Assembly: GCA_009733775.1 (NCBI GenBank)
Contig: WOGZ01000304.1
Coordinates: forward strand, 1-39,655
Origin: Alectoria sarmentosa
Lineage: Eukaryota > Ascomycota > Lecanoromycetes > Lecanorales > Parmeliaceae
Length of the DNA stretch: 39,655 nucleotides
Direction: 5' to 3'
Within the stretch, counting starts at the first letter, position 1. Each line of letters begins with the position of its first letter. Below the pieces are notes generated by a model, which was not told the DNA's origin, ran no database searches, and saw only the letters and a list, made by a program, of their open reading frames with translations. Of this stretch, positions 1-11,514 are shown in pieces. Both the position numbers and the translations under genes were made by a program.

Positions 1-664
1 ATATTAAACGTGTTTTTTTTTAATTTTATTATAAATAAAAATATTATTTAAATATGCTTAATAAAAGTTATTTAAATATTCGAAAAAAATATCGTTTATA
101 TATTATTAATAAATAATAAAATCATTTATCAATTCAAATGAAAATATTCGATATTTATATATTTTAAAAAATGTGATAAATGTAATAAAGTTTTCGTTAT
201 TTAAATGCATTCGAAATTTATTAAAAATAACGATAATATCAAATCGTGTAAAATATTTACAATTTTATATTTTTATCAAAATCTCATTTATTAATAAAAT
301 AAAATATCGATTTCTTTTAATAATAACGTTTAACTTTCGATAATTTATATAAAATCGAAAATCTTTATTCGATTTCTCAATAAATAAAATAAATAAAACG
401 AATAAAATATAATTAAATACGATAAATTCTTTTCTTAAATGTTCGTTTAAATATTTCTTAATTTATTCGAATTTATAATTTGATAGTAAATAAATTTAAC
501 TTTTAAATAATGTATTTTTATTTATTTTTTTAACGAATTTCAATTTATAATTAAAAAAATGATATGAAAATAATATATTTACTTTTAATTTATTAAAATC
601 ATTCGCATAATTATAATATTTCTTAAAAAGCTTATTAAACATTTTTTTATAAATAAAAATCTTA
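1..664. other. RIP-degraded AT-rich DNA
   Basis: CpA and TpG nearly absent, CpG kept. No open frame or recognisable motif. Confidence 0.75.
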
Positions 665-870
665 ATATTATTATATTAAAAAATAGTTTTTTACGTAACG
701 TACGTAAAATTAACTTTAAAATCAGCTTTAAAATTAATTTTAAAATTAATTATATTTTAAAATTGTCTTAACGAATAAGTTTAAAAACACGATTTTCTCG
801 TATTTTTTATATATTTAATTAATTTATATATAATATTTATTATATATTTTTTAATAAATTATAAATTCGA
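665..870 (+). repeat. Copy 1 of a ~190-bp module (TTTTTTACGTAACGTACGTAAA...)
   Basis: Direct repeat of 2646-2850 and inverse of 39120-39330. It includes the palindrome ACGTAACGTACGT, a run of TTTTAAAATTAA units, CTTAACGAATAAG and the closing ATAATATTTATTATATATTTTTTA. Similarity stops at that closing motif in all three copies. Confidence 0.85.
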
Positions 871-1189
871 TTTATAACGATTGAAAAAAATAAAATTTAT
901 TTAAATCGTACTTTTTATATAAATATTTTATTAATAATAATTTGAAATAAATTATTATTATATTACAATAGTTCGTTTTTTTAATTCGTAATTTTCGACG
1001 AATTAAATTATCGTAATTTAAATATAAAAAATATTAAATCAAGTTTTTTCGCATAAAGCATTTAATTTTCTTATAAAAATATAAAGTTTTTTCGTATAAA
1101 GTAATTCGATTTCTTTATATAAGCATTTAATCTTATTTTATCGAATATTATTTTTCAAATATAATTATAAAATATCGAATTAAATTCTT

Positions 1190-1418
1190 TTATATAAAGT
1201 GTTTCGTTTTATATTATTAAATATTTTATTTTTTTAAGTTTTTTTATATAAAGCATTTTATTTCATATTATCGAATATCGTATTTTTTCAATTTTTTTTA
1301 TATAAAATATTTCGTTTTATATTATTAAATATCGTATTGTTTTAAATTTTTTTATATAAAATATTTCGTTTTATATTATTAAATATCGCATTTTTTTAAG
1401 TTTTTACGTATAAATATT
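1190..1418 (+). repeat. 54-bp tandem array (about four units)
   Basis: Equivalent points at 1203, 1257, 1311 and 1365 are spaced exactly 54 bp. The core reads TTCGTTTTATATTATTAAAT in each unit with small changes. Upstream (about 1030-1190) looser copies of a TTTTTTATATAAAGCAT motif suggest older units. Confidence 0.85.
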
Positions 1419-1599
1419 TAATTTTTTCGTATAAAATATTAAATTTCGAATTCAACGAACTTTTTATAATAAAAAAGAAAAATAAATCTCTATTTTTTAT
1501 TAAGCTTTTTATAATAAAAAGAGAAAAAAGTCTTAAATTTATTAAGCTTTTTATAAATAAGAGAATTAAATTTTAAAGATTTTTTAAAATAATACGAAA

Positions 1600-2640
1600 A
1601 ACGCCTTTGATTAAAGCGTCAAATTTCAAAATATTATTAAGTTTTTTATATTATAAAAAAAATAAGTTTTTATATTAAAACGTCGTAACGTATTAAATTT
1701 TATTTCGAATTAAATTTCTTATATAAAGAAAATCACGTTTTTAATTAAGACGTTAAATTTCAGATTATTATTGAGCTTTTTATATTATAAAGAGAAATAA
1801 GTTTTATATTAAAGTAACTTCTCGTATTATAAAGAGAAATAAATTCTTACATTTAAGCAATCGAATTAAACTCTTTATATATAAAAAATCACGTCTTTAA
1901 TTAAAGCGTTAAGTTTTAAATTATTATTAAATTCTTTATATTATAAAGAAAAACAAGTTTTTATATCAAAATAACTTTTTATATTATAAAGAAAAATAAG
2001 TTTTTATATTTAAGCAATCGAATTGAACTTTTTATATAAAAAACATCACGTTTTTAATTAAAGCGTTAAGTTTTAAATTATTATTAAATTCTTTATATTA
2101 TAAAGAAAAACAAGTTTTTATATCAAAATAACTTTTTATATTATAAAGAAAAATAAGTTTTTATATTTAAGCAATCGAATTGAACTTTTTATATAAAAAA
2201 CATCACGTTTTTAATTAAAGCGTTAAGTTTTAAATTATTATTAAATTCTTTATATTATAAAGAAAAACAAGTTTTTATATCAAAATAATTTTATATATTA
2301 TAAAAAAAAATAAGTTTTTATATTCGAGCAATCGAATTAAACTTCTCATATTAAAAAAAATCACGTCTTTAATTAAAGCGTTAAATTTTAAATTATTATT
2401 AAATTTCTTATATTATAAAGAGAAATAAGTTTTTATATTAAAGTAATTTCTCATATTATAAAAAAAAAACAAGTTTTTATATTCGAATAACTTTTCGTAT
2501 TATTAAAAAAAACAAGTTTTTATATTAAAGCGATATCTTTCAAATTTCTATTAAGCTTTTTATATTATAAAAAAGAAAAAGTTTTTACATTAAAGTATTA
2601 TAACGTATCGTTGTAAAAAATATTAAAATAATTATATACG
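1600..2640 (+). repeat. 157-bp tandem array (six to seven units)
   Basis: Units start near 1599, 1733, 1889, 2046, 2203, 2361 and 2512 (spacing 134, 156, 157, 157, 158, 151). Each begins TCACGTYTTTAATTAAAGCG or a variant. Units 1889-2045 and 2046-2202 differ by one base as far as I can see, while outer units have diverged much more. Sub-repeats ending AAGTTTTTATAT occur inside the unit. No coding capacity. Confidence 0.9.
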
Positions 2641-2645
2641 TTATC

Positions 2646-2850
2646 TTTTAACGTTATATAAGAATATTAAAAATTAGTTTTTTACGTAACGTACGTAAAG
2701 TTAGTTTTAAAATTAACTTTAAAATTAATTTTAAAATTAATCGTGTTTTAACATTGTCTTAACGAATAAGCTTAAAAATACGATTTTTTCGTATTTTTTA
2801 TATACTTAATTAACTTATATATAATATTTATTATATATTTTTTAATATAT
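2646..2850 (+). repeat. Copy 2 of the ~190-bp module, adjoining the 157-bp array
   Basis: Matches copy 1 at high identity and is preceded by GTTATCTTTTAACGTTATA, as in the inverted right-hand copy. Array plus module behave as one larger repeat. Confidence 0.87.
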
Positions 2851-5769
2851 TAACTTAAATGATTTTCGAAATCTAAAATTTATAACATTTTTTATATTTA
2901 CGCTTAAATTTATACGAATATAATTTATTAATTAATAAACGATTATCTTTTTATAATTGCGATTTTATATTAAAAAATTTATTAATAATATCGTAAATCT
3001 CATTTGTTATTAAAAAAAGAATTTGTTTTTTTTATTTCGAGCTAAATGATAATAAATTAATATATTAATTTTATAAATATCGATGAAATTAAGCTTTTAA
3101 ATCATCTTTTTTTTTTTAAATATTTTAAGAATTAATGTTAATTTTTTTCTATTTGAAATATCTTTTATATATTTAATATCGAAATTCTCTTTATTTAATT
3201 TATTTTTAATAATAAATTTAAAAGAATATATAATAACAATGAATGAAATAATTAATAAAAATAAAAAATCTTTTAATAACGATATTTTGTTATTATTATA
3301 ATCATATCGTTTAAAAATAAATAATAACTTATTTTTTAACATATCAAAAACGAGTTTATATTTATTTATTCATAATTTTTCAAAAATTAAATTATGTTAT
3401 TTTAATTAAGTAATTAAAATAAAACAAAATTTCTTTTTATAATTATAAACGTTTAATGTTAATAATAAACATTAAATAAAAAATTGTTTAACGAACTATT
3501 TATCATATTTTTATAATAATTTAAATTTAATAAAAAAATAAAACTCGATTTATAAACGTTTATATATTTCGAAAATAATAACTTTATTAATTATAATATA
3601 AATCTTTATACATTCACAATTTACAAAAAAATTCGTAAACGATATTTATTTATTTTATAATAATAATATAATCGTTATACGAAATAATTTACGTGCTAAA
3701 AAATTATTTAAAATATTTATTAAACACACTTTATTATTATTTTTCATCGTGATTTTAATAAAAACTACTTTTTTTTCAAATCGAAAAAAGAATTATAATC
3801 GATATCTTTCGTTTTAGCATTATTTAATTTTTATTTCTCGTTAATATCGAGAAAATATATTTATGCTTTCTTTAATGCTTTTTTTTCAACATTTGTTTAA
3901 TTTTAAACGATATAATTCTTTCGATAATAATCGATTTTGTTATAAATATAATATATAAATTTCTTTAATACTATTTTTTATTTTGATTTAACAATTAAAA
4001 TAAAAATCGTATCGATAATTAAAATTATTTAAATTGTTAATATTAATATTATAATAACGATTATAAACAACTTTTTATTAAAATTATAATAATTCGAATA
4101 AATATTATTATAAACATTTAAAATTCATAATTCGCTCGCTAATTATTATTTAATTTAAATAATTTTTTTTTTTACGTTTTTTAATAAATTAAAATCTTTA
4201 TATATATTATATAAAAGCTTTAATCGTATAATTAACTTTTCAAAAAACTTATTTTAAAAAAATGTATTATTTTTATCAAAAACATTTTTAAAACGAATAA
4301 AGTTAAAATAAAATTCGATAAACGTTTATATACTTTATATAAATATTCGAAATTCACGTTTAATATTGATTTTTCGATCGAAATTCTCATAAATTTCGAT
4401 TAATTAATTTATAATTTATATATAAAACGTATATAAAATTTTTGCATTTCGTAATCGTTTTATTAAAATATAATTTATTACTTTATTATCGAATCGTAAA
4501 ATAATATAAATAATTTACGAGATATTATTTAAATAATAATTTTTATTAAATAAAAGTTTTTGCTTTATTTTAAAAGCTTTATCGTTTTATAAAAAATTGA
4601 CGTTATTAATGAAAATAAAAAAATTAGAGATTTTTATAAACTTATTCTTTTTTAATATAAAACGATTTTTAAATTCATTATAAAAAAGTTCGTTTTTTAA
4701 ATTATTTTTTAAATTATTCTTTAAATTCTTTTTCAATAATTAAAGTTTTATTAAATTAAGTTTTATTTATAATTATATTATTCACTTTTAATAATTATAA
4801 GCGATATTATTCGTTTATTTAATTATAAACTTAAATTTATATAAAAAATTTATAATATCGTTTTTATCGATAATAACTTTATAAAAATGAATAATAAATT
4901 CGCGAAATTCGTTTCATTTAAAACGAAGTTGATTCAATATATTAAAAAAAAAATTCGATATAATTTATATTTAATATAATAATTACTTATTAAAAAAAAA
5001 ATATTATAAATTAAATTTATCATATTGCTGAGAGAGATTCTCAAATATAATTAAAATACGACGTGATTTAATTTTATTTAAGAGATTTTGAATGTTATTT
5101 TTTTTTTATTTCGATAAAAATTATATAAAAGTTATAATATATATAAAAAAAAAAAGAGAAGAAAAAGAAAAAGAATTTAAATATTTTAAAAAATATAATA
5201 TTAAAAAATATTATAACAAAAAAGAATTTTAACACATAAAAAATAACAAAGAATATTATTTAATCGTTTATTTATTTATTAAACTTTTATAAAAACAATG
5301 TGTTAATTAAATATCGTTTTTTCAATTTCGTTATTTATATAAAAAGTTTTTATTATATCGTCGTCGACTTCGTACGAGAAAACTTGATAATGCGAAATAA
5401 AAAAGATAATTTTTAAAAGATTATAAAATCGTGATTTCTTATTCGATAATAATATCATAAAATTTTTAAATGTTTTTAATAATAATCTTTCGAATAATAA
5501 AATCGATATTATTTTAATTTAAAATATTTAAGTAATAAATAATGAATTTTTTTTAATTCGCTAATCGTACGAATAATTTAATGTTTTTATTTATTTTTCG
5601 TTTATTAATTAACGAAATTATTACGCTATCTCGTTTAATTCTTTTTATAACGAATTATTTATATAATAAACTTACTTAAAAATACGATAACTTAATTTAT
5701 TTTTTTATTAAAGTCTTTATTAATAAATTTCTTAAATTCGTTTATTAATTCGAATAAAATAAATATAAT
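2851..5769. other. RIP-degraded AT-rich DNA, no gene seen
   Basis: About 2.9 kb of the same composition. An 81-codon minus-strand open stretch at 3097-3342 is Lys/Ile/Phe/Asn-rich and shows no domain; I treat it as chance. Confidence 0.75.
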
Positions 5770-6005
5770 AACTTAATTATAATGTTAAAATTAATATAAA
5801 ATTATATTATATAAATATATTAAATAAAATAACTAAATAAAAAAAATATATATATAAAAAAAAACATTTATATAAAAATAAATGTTTTTATTAAGTTACG
5901 CTAAACTCAATCGGGTAATGTTAAAGAAATGTGATGTTAAAGAAAAATTAGCTATATTAAAAATATAAAATACGCTCGTAACATTAATCTAGTTTCTTCG
6001 TTTTT
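5770..6005 (-). repeat. Dispersed repeat, inverted copy (shares TGTTACGAGCGTATTTTA)
   Basis: The reverse complement starts CGAAGAAA...TGTTACGAGCGTATTTTA and ends ATATTAATTTTAACATTATAA, as in the copies at 9480-9690 and 21795-22003. The inner part (5896-5960) is different and unusually rich in intact TG/CA, with ATGTTAAAGAAA twice. Confidence 0.65.
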
Positions 6006-6454
6006 TTTTAAATTAAATAAAAGCGTTTATAAAAGACTTTTATAATAATTACAACAAACGATATTTTTATAAAATTAATAAATCATATTTCGATTAATTT
6101 TAAATTTAACTCTTTTTTTAAAATCGTGATTAATTTATTTTAATATATTAAAAAATGTTTATTTTAATATTTAAAAAAAATTTTTTTTACGATAATAATA
6201 AGTTTACGAAAATAATCGAGAATATTATAATAACGTAAATTAATTATATCGTATATTTATATATTACGCTTTTATATATATAACGTAATACGATAATAAT
6301 ATACTTTTTCGACGATAATAATAAATTTTTAATAAAAATGTAAAAGTTCGAAATTTATATAATAATTAACGAAGTCGATAATTATAAAAAACAATTTGTG
6401 ACATCTCAATTAATTTATATAAATCGAATTCGAATTTCAAAAATAATATTCGAG
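6006..6454. other. RIP-degraded AT-rich DNA bordering the gene island
   Basis: AT-rich up to the compositional switch at about 6445-6460. Nothing recognisable. Confidence 0.7.
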
Positions 6455-6764
6455 AACGAAGGATCAATTGCATCAAAGATTGATGGTTTTTATATACAAA
6501 ATCAGGGTGTTGGTGCACCGATCGCAGATGCCAAGAAATCGAATTCTTTTTGATCACGCTAAAAGTAGCGTCTTGCATGCAAAGGCAGCCCGGAACTGGC
6601 TGGCACTAATTGACACTGGCTAAATGTCGAATATCAGGCTACAGAGTAGTCATCACCCTTAAATGATGCTCATGATAAAGTATGGACAGGCAGGGAAATC
6701 TTAAGTCGCAGACCAAGGGTATCTGCGTATCGCCTGGAGTCCAGAGCCTCAGTGTCGAGAAATC
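6455..6764 (+). promoter_or_regulatory. 5' flank and promoter region of the TCD1-like gene
   Basis: About 310 bp of GC-balanced, un-RIPed DNA between the AT-rich block and the start codon. It holds all the likely promoter sequence left to the gene. A TATA-like TATATACA lies at 6491-6498, about 270 bp before the ATG. Short minus-strand open frames here show no recognisable protein. The left edge, where the RIP signature stops, lies at roughly 6445-6460. No specific transcription-factor site can be supported. Confidence 0.5.
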
Positions 6765-8397
6765 ATGACTTCTTGGTTTGAACGTCAAGCTTCCTCTCAC
6801 CATGTACAGCTTGCCGCAGCGGCCATCTTTTCCGGAGTGACTGTCGCCGGACTCATTTATGGAACACAAGCAATTCGGCGCAAGGAGGCTATGCACGAGT
6901 TGAAAGCGTCGATTCCAGAGCTGAATGAAACTCATCATGCAGACATGGTACGCTTAGACTTCATGATTAGAGCAGAGGGGACTTACGCTCATCGGCTCAG
7001 TGAAGCTCACAGATTTTGGTGCTGCCTCGCGACTACCGAATGCCATCAGGGAGGACGAAAGAGTATCTGCTCTTGCTCGTCGTGCCCAGCAGGGTGATTA
7101 TGACAAAGGTCTATCTGTCTAAGCTCTTACAACCTATCACGAGCGCATGCTGAACCCTCTAGATTTGATCACCGAGCAACTCACACGCACTGCTTCTTTT
7201 CTTGGCTCCGATCGCTTTGCCCTCCTCTGCGACTCTTTCGTAATTGTCGTCGGCCTTGGCGGTGTTGGCTCACATTGCACCTCAGCTCTCGCCCGCTCCG
7301 GCGTCTCAAAGATCCGCCTCATTGACTTCGACCAAGTCACTCTCTCTTCTCTCAACAGACACGCTGTTGCCACCCTCGCCGACGTCGGTACACCGAAAGT
7401 GGAATGCGTGCCGAAACGATTGCAGGCAGTAGTACCATGGGTGCAATGGGAGTCTTTCAACGAAGTCTGGAAACAAGAGCAGGCGGACAGGTTACTTGGA
7501 CCGTGGTGTACAGGCAGGAGCCGAAATCCAGACTACGTGGTCGATGCGATTGACAACATCGATAGCAAAGTCGCTTTGCTGGAGTATTGTCATAAGCATG
7601 GCATCAAAGTCATCAGCTCCATGGGTGCAGGATGCAAGAGTGATCCCACGAGATTGTTTGTAGGAGACATCAGCGCGAGTGTGGAGGACCCATTATCAAG
7701 AGTTACAAGACGAAGACTGCGAGCTGTAGGCATTAGCGAAGCGATCCCAGTGGTATACTCAACAGAGAAACCCGGCCTAGGGAAAGCGCAATTGTTGCCG
7801 CTGCCAGAAGAAGAGTTTTGGAAGGGCCAGACCAACGAGCTGAGCGTGTTACCGGACTTCAGAGCCAGGATCTTACCCGTCTTGGGCACGATGCCCGCGG
7901 TTTTTGGGTACACCGTGGCAAACTTTGTGGTTCTGGAACTCACTGCATACCCGCACGAAAGCGGAGCGGGCAAGGGAAGGGAGAAGATGTACGACAGCAT
8001 TTTGGCAAATTTACAAGGTCTGGAGGAGCGGTTAGCAAGGCATGGGGGAGCAGACTCTTGGGGCCTTAAGATCCCGGTGACAAAAAATGACGTTGGATAC
8101 CTGGTGGAAGAGGTTTATCGCGGAAAGAGCGTCGTGAGCAACTTGCCAACGAGGTTGGCATTGGTGAGGTGGAAAGTGCCCGAGGGTGGATTCAAAGTCG
8201 AGGAGAACGGAGACAGGCAGAAAAGTGTAAGGCTAAGTTTGAATGACTTAGTGTGCATGACCAAGGACGAGGCCGCGGCACATGAGAAGGAAGTACTCAA
8301 GGGAGGGCGGAGGGCGGAGGAACTCTACAGCACCGACGTGCAGCAACTCGTGGAAAGTCGGAGAAGGGAAGAGAGGCATTTCCATCAGTACAGGTGA
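6765..8397 (+). CDS. TCD1: tRNA threonylcarbamoyladenosine dehydratase (Tcd1/TcdA-like, E1/ThiF fold), three exons
   Basis: Model: exons 6765-6947, 7006-7108 and 7163-8397, giving 1521 nt and 506 aa (yeast Tcd1/Tcd2 are roughly 430-450). Family role: ATP-dependent cyclisation of t6A at position 37 of ANN-decoding tRNAs to ct6A; the yeast enzymes sit on the mitochondrial outer membrane. Seen: an N-terminal hydrophobic segment (about residues 14-34, AAAAIFSGVTVAGLIYG) followed by RRK, which fits an N-terminal membrane anchor; nucleotide-binding GLGGVG at 126-131; LIDFD around 150-152; N160-R161; K174; VDAIDN at 222-227; and GAGCKSDPT from 250, typical of TcdA rather than of ubiquitin E1, MoeB or Uba4. 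The conserved blocks EDPLSR, STEKP, LPVLGTMPAVFGY and VGYLVEEVYRG follow in order to a basic C-terminus. The start has A at -3 and is the first in-frame ATG giving the anchor. No stops or frameshifts; base composition is normal, unlike the surrounding DNA. Splice sites are inferred from family conservation. The only intact gene in the window. Confidence 0.93.
6948..7005 (+). other. Intron 1 of the TCD1-like gene
   Basis: 58-nt phase-0 intron, donor GTACGC and acceptor TGAAG. It joins ...THHADM to LTDFGAAS, which is the unbroken order expected in the family. Reading through instead gives a non-homologous stretch and then the wrong frame. Acceptors at 6972 and 6975 are also in phase but would leave introns of only 25-28 nt. 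AAG is a weaker acceptor than YAG, so an RNA read would be welcome. Confidence 0.75.
7109..7162 (+). other. Intron 2 of the TCD1-like gene
   Basis: 54-nt intron, donor GTCTAT (not the usual GTRNGT) and acceptor CCTCTAG. It splits an Asp codon (G at 7108, AT at 7163-7164) and restores AQQGDYDK-DLITEQL, as expected for this family. An open frame with its own ATG at 7147 continues into exon 3. Taken alone it would wrongly suggest a 416-aa protein lacking the membrane anchor. Confidence 0.82.
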
Positions 8398-8745
8398 AAT
8401 CAAGGTCGGTGTCTTGATTGAAAAAAGGGAAGGAAATGCATCGATATTCCCAGCGACCTAACGACCAAATGGCTCACAACTATGAACAAATACATGGTAA
8501 GGATGGTGCAGTAGTTATTGTGGAAAGGTGAAGTCGTTCCTGCATGCCCAATGCCGGGTGTCAGTCAGGGCCCAGAGTATGTTGTACGTGAAGTAGCACA
8601 GTGTGTGTGTGTGTGTGTTCCTACATCGGAGGGGCGTCCCCATAACCTTATAGGCTATGATGGATGTGTTTAACCCCACTCGGCCTCTGTGGGTCATGTT
8701 CGATATTAAGTACATTATGTTTACGAAACCAATCCGTCCCATTTA
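8398..8745 (+). other. 3' flank of the TCD1-like gene
   Basis: GC-balanced DNA after the TGA, presumably holding the 3' UTR and polyadenylation site. No AATAAA is present, which is common in fungi. It contains a (GT)9 microsatellite. The compositional border to AT-rich DNA follows at about 8742 with an A-rich run. No second gene is evident. Confidence 0.55.
8601..8618. repeat. (GT)9 microsatellite
   Basis: Perfect GT dinucleotide run. Every step is a TpG/CpA, the preferred RIP target, and none is mutated, so RIP stopped between here and about 8745. Confidence 0.97.
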
Positions 8746-9479
8746 AAAAAAAAGAAAAATAACCTTTAAAATGATTCTTAAATGTTTTCAAAATTTAAAT
8801 AAATAATCTTTAAGATTGCAATTGCAATTATCGTCTCGATATTAAAAAATCATTTTTAATTAATCGTTTTAAGATGTTAAATCTTATATTTAACATTTTA
8901 AAATAATGAAATATCGCTTTTTATACGATAATAATATTTTCTTTATTATTATATAAGTGAATTCTCTTTTATCGAATTTATATTCGAATCTTTTTTTAAT
9001 AATTCGAGAAAACGATCGCGATTGTTTAAATTAAAGAAATTTTAATTTATTAAAAAGTCGTTTTATTATTTTTTTCGTTCGAGATTAATAATAATAAAAT
9101 TAATTATTAATATATCGTAAATTTTCGAATTAAATAATTAAATAAATTTATTATTAAATAGCGATTCTTTATTAATTTATTTTAAAATTTATAAAAATTC
9201 ACATTTTTTATAAAACTTTTATTTATTATTTATTAATATAAATTCGAAATTCGTTATAATTTTTTTATATAATGAAGAATTATTTTCGTATCGAATATAT
9301 AAAATTAATTATATTATTTTTTATATTTTATTATTATTATTTAAGCGATAAAAATGTAAATATTAATTATATACTTTTTAAAATTTAATCGATATAATCG
9401 ATATAAATTATTATTAAATTTAAGTAAATTTTATCGTCGAATTATTTATCGAATATTGCGATATATTATTTTTCAAAAT
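8746..9479. other. RIP-degraded AT-rich DNA right of the gene island
   Basis: The first ~130 bp keep some CA/TG (TTGCAATTGCAATT at about 8815), a short transition zone; after that the RIP signature is complete. No gene. Confidence 0.7.
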
Positions 9480-9690
9480 TCGCGTTTCGAAGAAATATAA
9501 TAGTTATTACGAGCGTATTTTATTTAACTTTATTGCTTATTTAATTTTATCGAATTTATTAACTTTAACGTATTTCAGAAACTTATATATAAACCTCTCT
9601 CTTTTATATATAATTTTTTAAATTTATTATTTTTATTATATATACTTATATAACTTTAAATTTTATATTAATTTTAATATTATAATAATT
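9480..9690 (+). repeat. Dispersed repeat, forward copy A
   Basis: Matches 21795-22003 over about 200 bp: ACGAGCGTATTTTATTTAAC, TTTAATTTTATCGAATTTAT, TTTTATATATAATTTT, TTTTATATTAATTTT. TG-like start at about 9505 and CA-like end at about 9687. Similarity leaks past these ends, so a solo LTR is not proven. Confidence 0.72.
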
Positions 9691-9711
9691 TTTTTTCGTA
9701 TTTTCGACGAA

Positions 9712-10110
9712 GAAAATATACGAGTTTTTTATTTATTTAAAATAAGCGATCGAGTTTGATAAAAAACACGCTAAGTTATTTTATTATATAAACATTTTAT
9801 ATTTAAAAAAATCTTCATCGTAACTTATAATCTTTTGAAAGAATATATATTATATTATTTTAATTTTGAACGATAATTCGATTTATTAAAAAACGAGTTT
9901 TATATTATATTTCAAAGAAATTTTTTTTCGTTCGCATTATACTCACTCAACTTTATCACTATTTTATTAACATTCGACGAAGTTTAATATAATCGAAAGA
10001 ATATTATTGAAGACACTTATATTTTTTACGATGATTCGATTAATTTAAAAACGAGTTTATTATCGTTTTCGTAAAGAAATTTATAATAATTTTTATCAAG
10101 CATATTTTTT
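9712..10110 (+). repeat. 158-bp tandem duplication (about 2.5 units)
   Basis: ACGATAATTCGATTTA at 9870 recurs as ACGATGATTCGATTAA at 10028, and GAAAGAATAT at 9837 recurs at 9995; both spacings are 158 bp. A weaker third copy starts near 9712. Confidence 0.72.
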
Positions 10111-10451
10111 TCTCATTAAAAGCAAAACGTTTTATAAATTAAATTTGATAGCATTTATTATTATTAAGAGTTTTGTTCGAGAAATTTATTTTTAACATTT
10201 TATTCGAAAATATCGAAATTTTTACATAATATATCATGAATTCTTTTTTATAAAATTTTATATTAATATCAAAATACGTTTCTTTATAACGTCGTTTATT
10301 TAAATCACGATTATTTATATATAACAATTAATCTTATTTTATATACGAAGATTTATATACTCGTTATTCGTTTTTTAATTTATTATAATTATATATATTA
10401 TAAATATAACGCTCTTTATTTATTAAAAATCTTTATTAACAATTTTAAAAA

Positions 10452-10721
10452 AATTAATCGAAGAGATAGTTTATAAATTAGAAATTATAGAATTAAAAAT
10501 TATATAATAGTTTTGCATTTTCTTTTTCGTCTTTATTATAAAATTTTAAAGCGTTGAAAACATATCGATAATTTTAATAATAAAAGAATTAATCGAAGAA
10601 TTAATTTTTAAATTAAAAGTTACAAGATTAAGAATCATTTAATAACATTACATTTTTTTTTTCGTCTTCATTATAAAATATAAAAGCGTTGAAAACGCAT
10701 CGATATTTTAAAGTATTTAAA
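10452..10721 (+). repeat. 135-bp tandem duplication
   Basis: Units at 10452 and 10587 both start AATTAATCGAAGA and end in a TTCGTCTTYATTATAAAA block followed by AAAGCGTTGAAAACRYATCG. Diverged, mainly by transitions. Confidence 0.82.
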
Positions 10722-11514
10722 TTATTTTTATTAATTAAATTAGTATTTAATTTTAAATTATTAAATTTATTTATTTTTAATAATATTAATAAATTTAAAT
10801 TCGAGAACTTAAAACTACGAATTTAAAATAAGCTTAATTTTAATAAAGATTATTATTTTATCGACGCATTTTAAATTAATTACGTGATATCACGTTTTAA
10901 TAAAAAAGTTAGCGAACACACGATATATAAACGTCGAAACGCAATTATAAATTTATATTTCTTTATCGACGATGTTTTGAAATAATTTAACGATTTTTAT
11001 AAAATATTATTATATATTTAATATCACGTAAATTATTATATATGCGAGAATTTGAAATAAAAAATAAAGTAATTATTTCTCGAATTTTATATAAAATTTA
11101 TAAAATATAGTGAAAATTAATCGAAATATAATTTTGTAAGTTATTTGAAATATAATATAATAAGAAAATTGCGAAAAATATATATAATTATAAGCATTAA
11201 AGAGAACTGAATATTTATATAATATAAAAATTATTTAATACGCGTTAATTTTTTTTAACGATTTAATGTAAAAGAAAAAATTATAAAAAAAGCGAATATA
11301 TTCGTTAAATAATACGTTAAAATAAGATTTGAGATTGCATATAAAAATCGTGATAAATACGTTATTATTTTTTGTTTTAATTTAGAAAAATATCGACGTT
11401 GAGAGAATTAGTTTCGCGATTATAAGTAAAGTTATATATTAATTAATTTTCTTTCTTTTTTCGTTATTATAAAAACGATCGTTTATAAACTTATTAATTA
11501 ATAATAACGTTATA
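10722..11514. other. RIP-degraded AT-rich DNA
   Basis: No gene or clear repeat recognised. It leads into the interrupted ~450-bp repeat. Confidence 0.65.

Noticed and set aside
1600..2640. CRISPR array
   Set aside because: The repeats are 157-bp head-to-tail units without unique spacers.
3097..3342. 81-codon minus-strand open frame in AT-rich DNA
   Set aside because: Composition is dominated by Lys, Ile, Phe, Leu and Asn as expected from AT-rich noise; no domain and no neighbouring gene.
6639..6938. 99-codon minus-strand open frame over the promoter and exon 1
   Set aside because: It overlaps the conserved forward gene antisense and has no recognisable protein content.
7590..8000. 136-codon minus-strand open frame
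   Set aside because: Antisense shadow of the conserved exon 3.
7147..8397. Single-exon 416-aa gene starting at the ATG at 7147
   Set aside because: Its first codons lie in intron 2; the family continues upstream (KLTD-GAAS, ALARRAQQGDYD) through two short introns to an anchor-bearing start at 6765.
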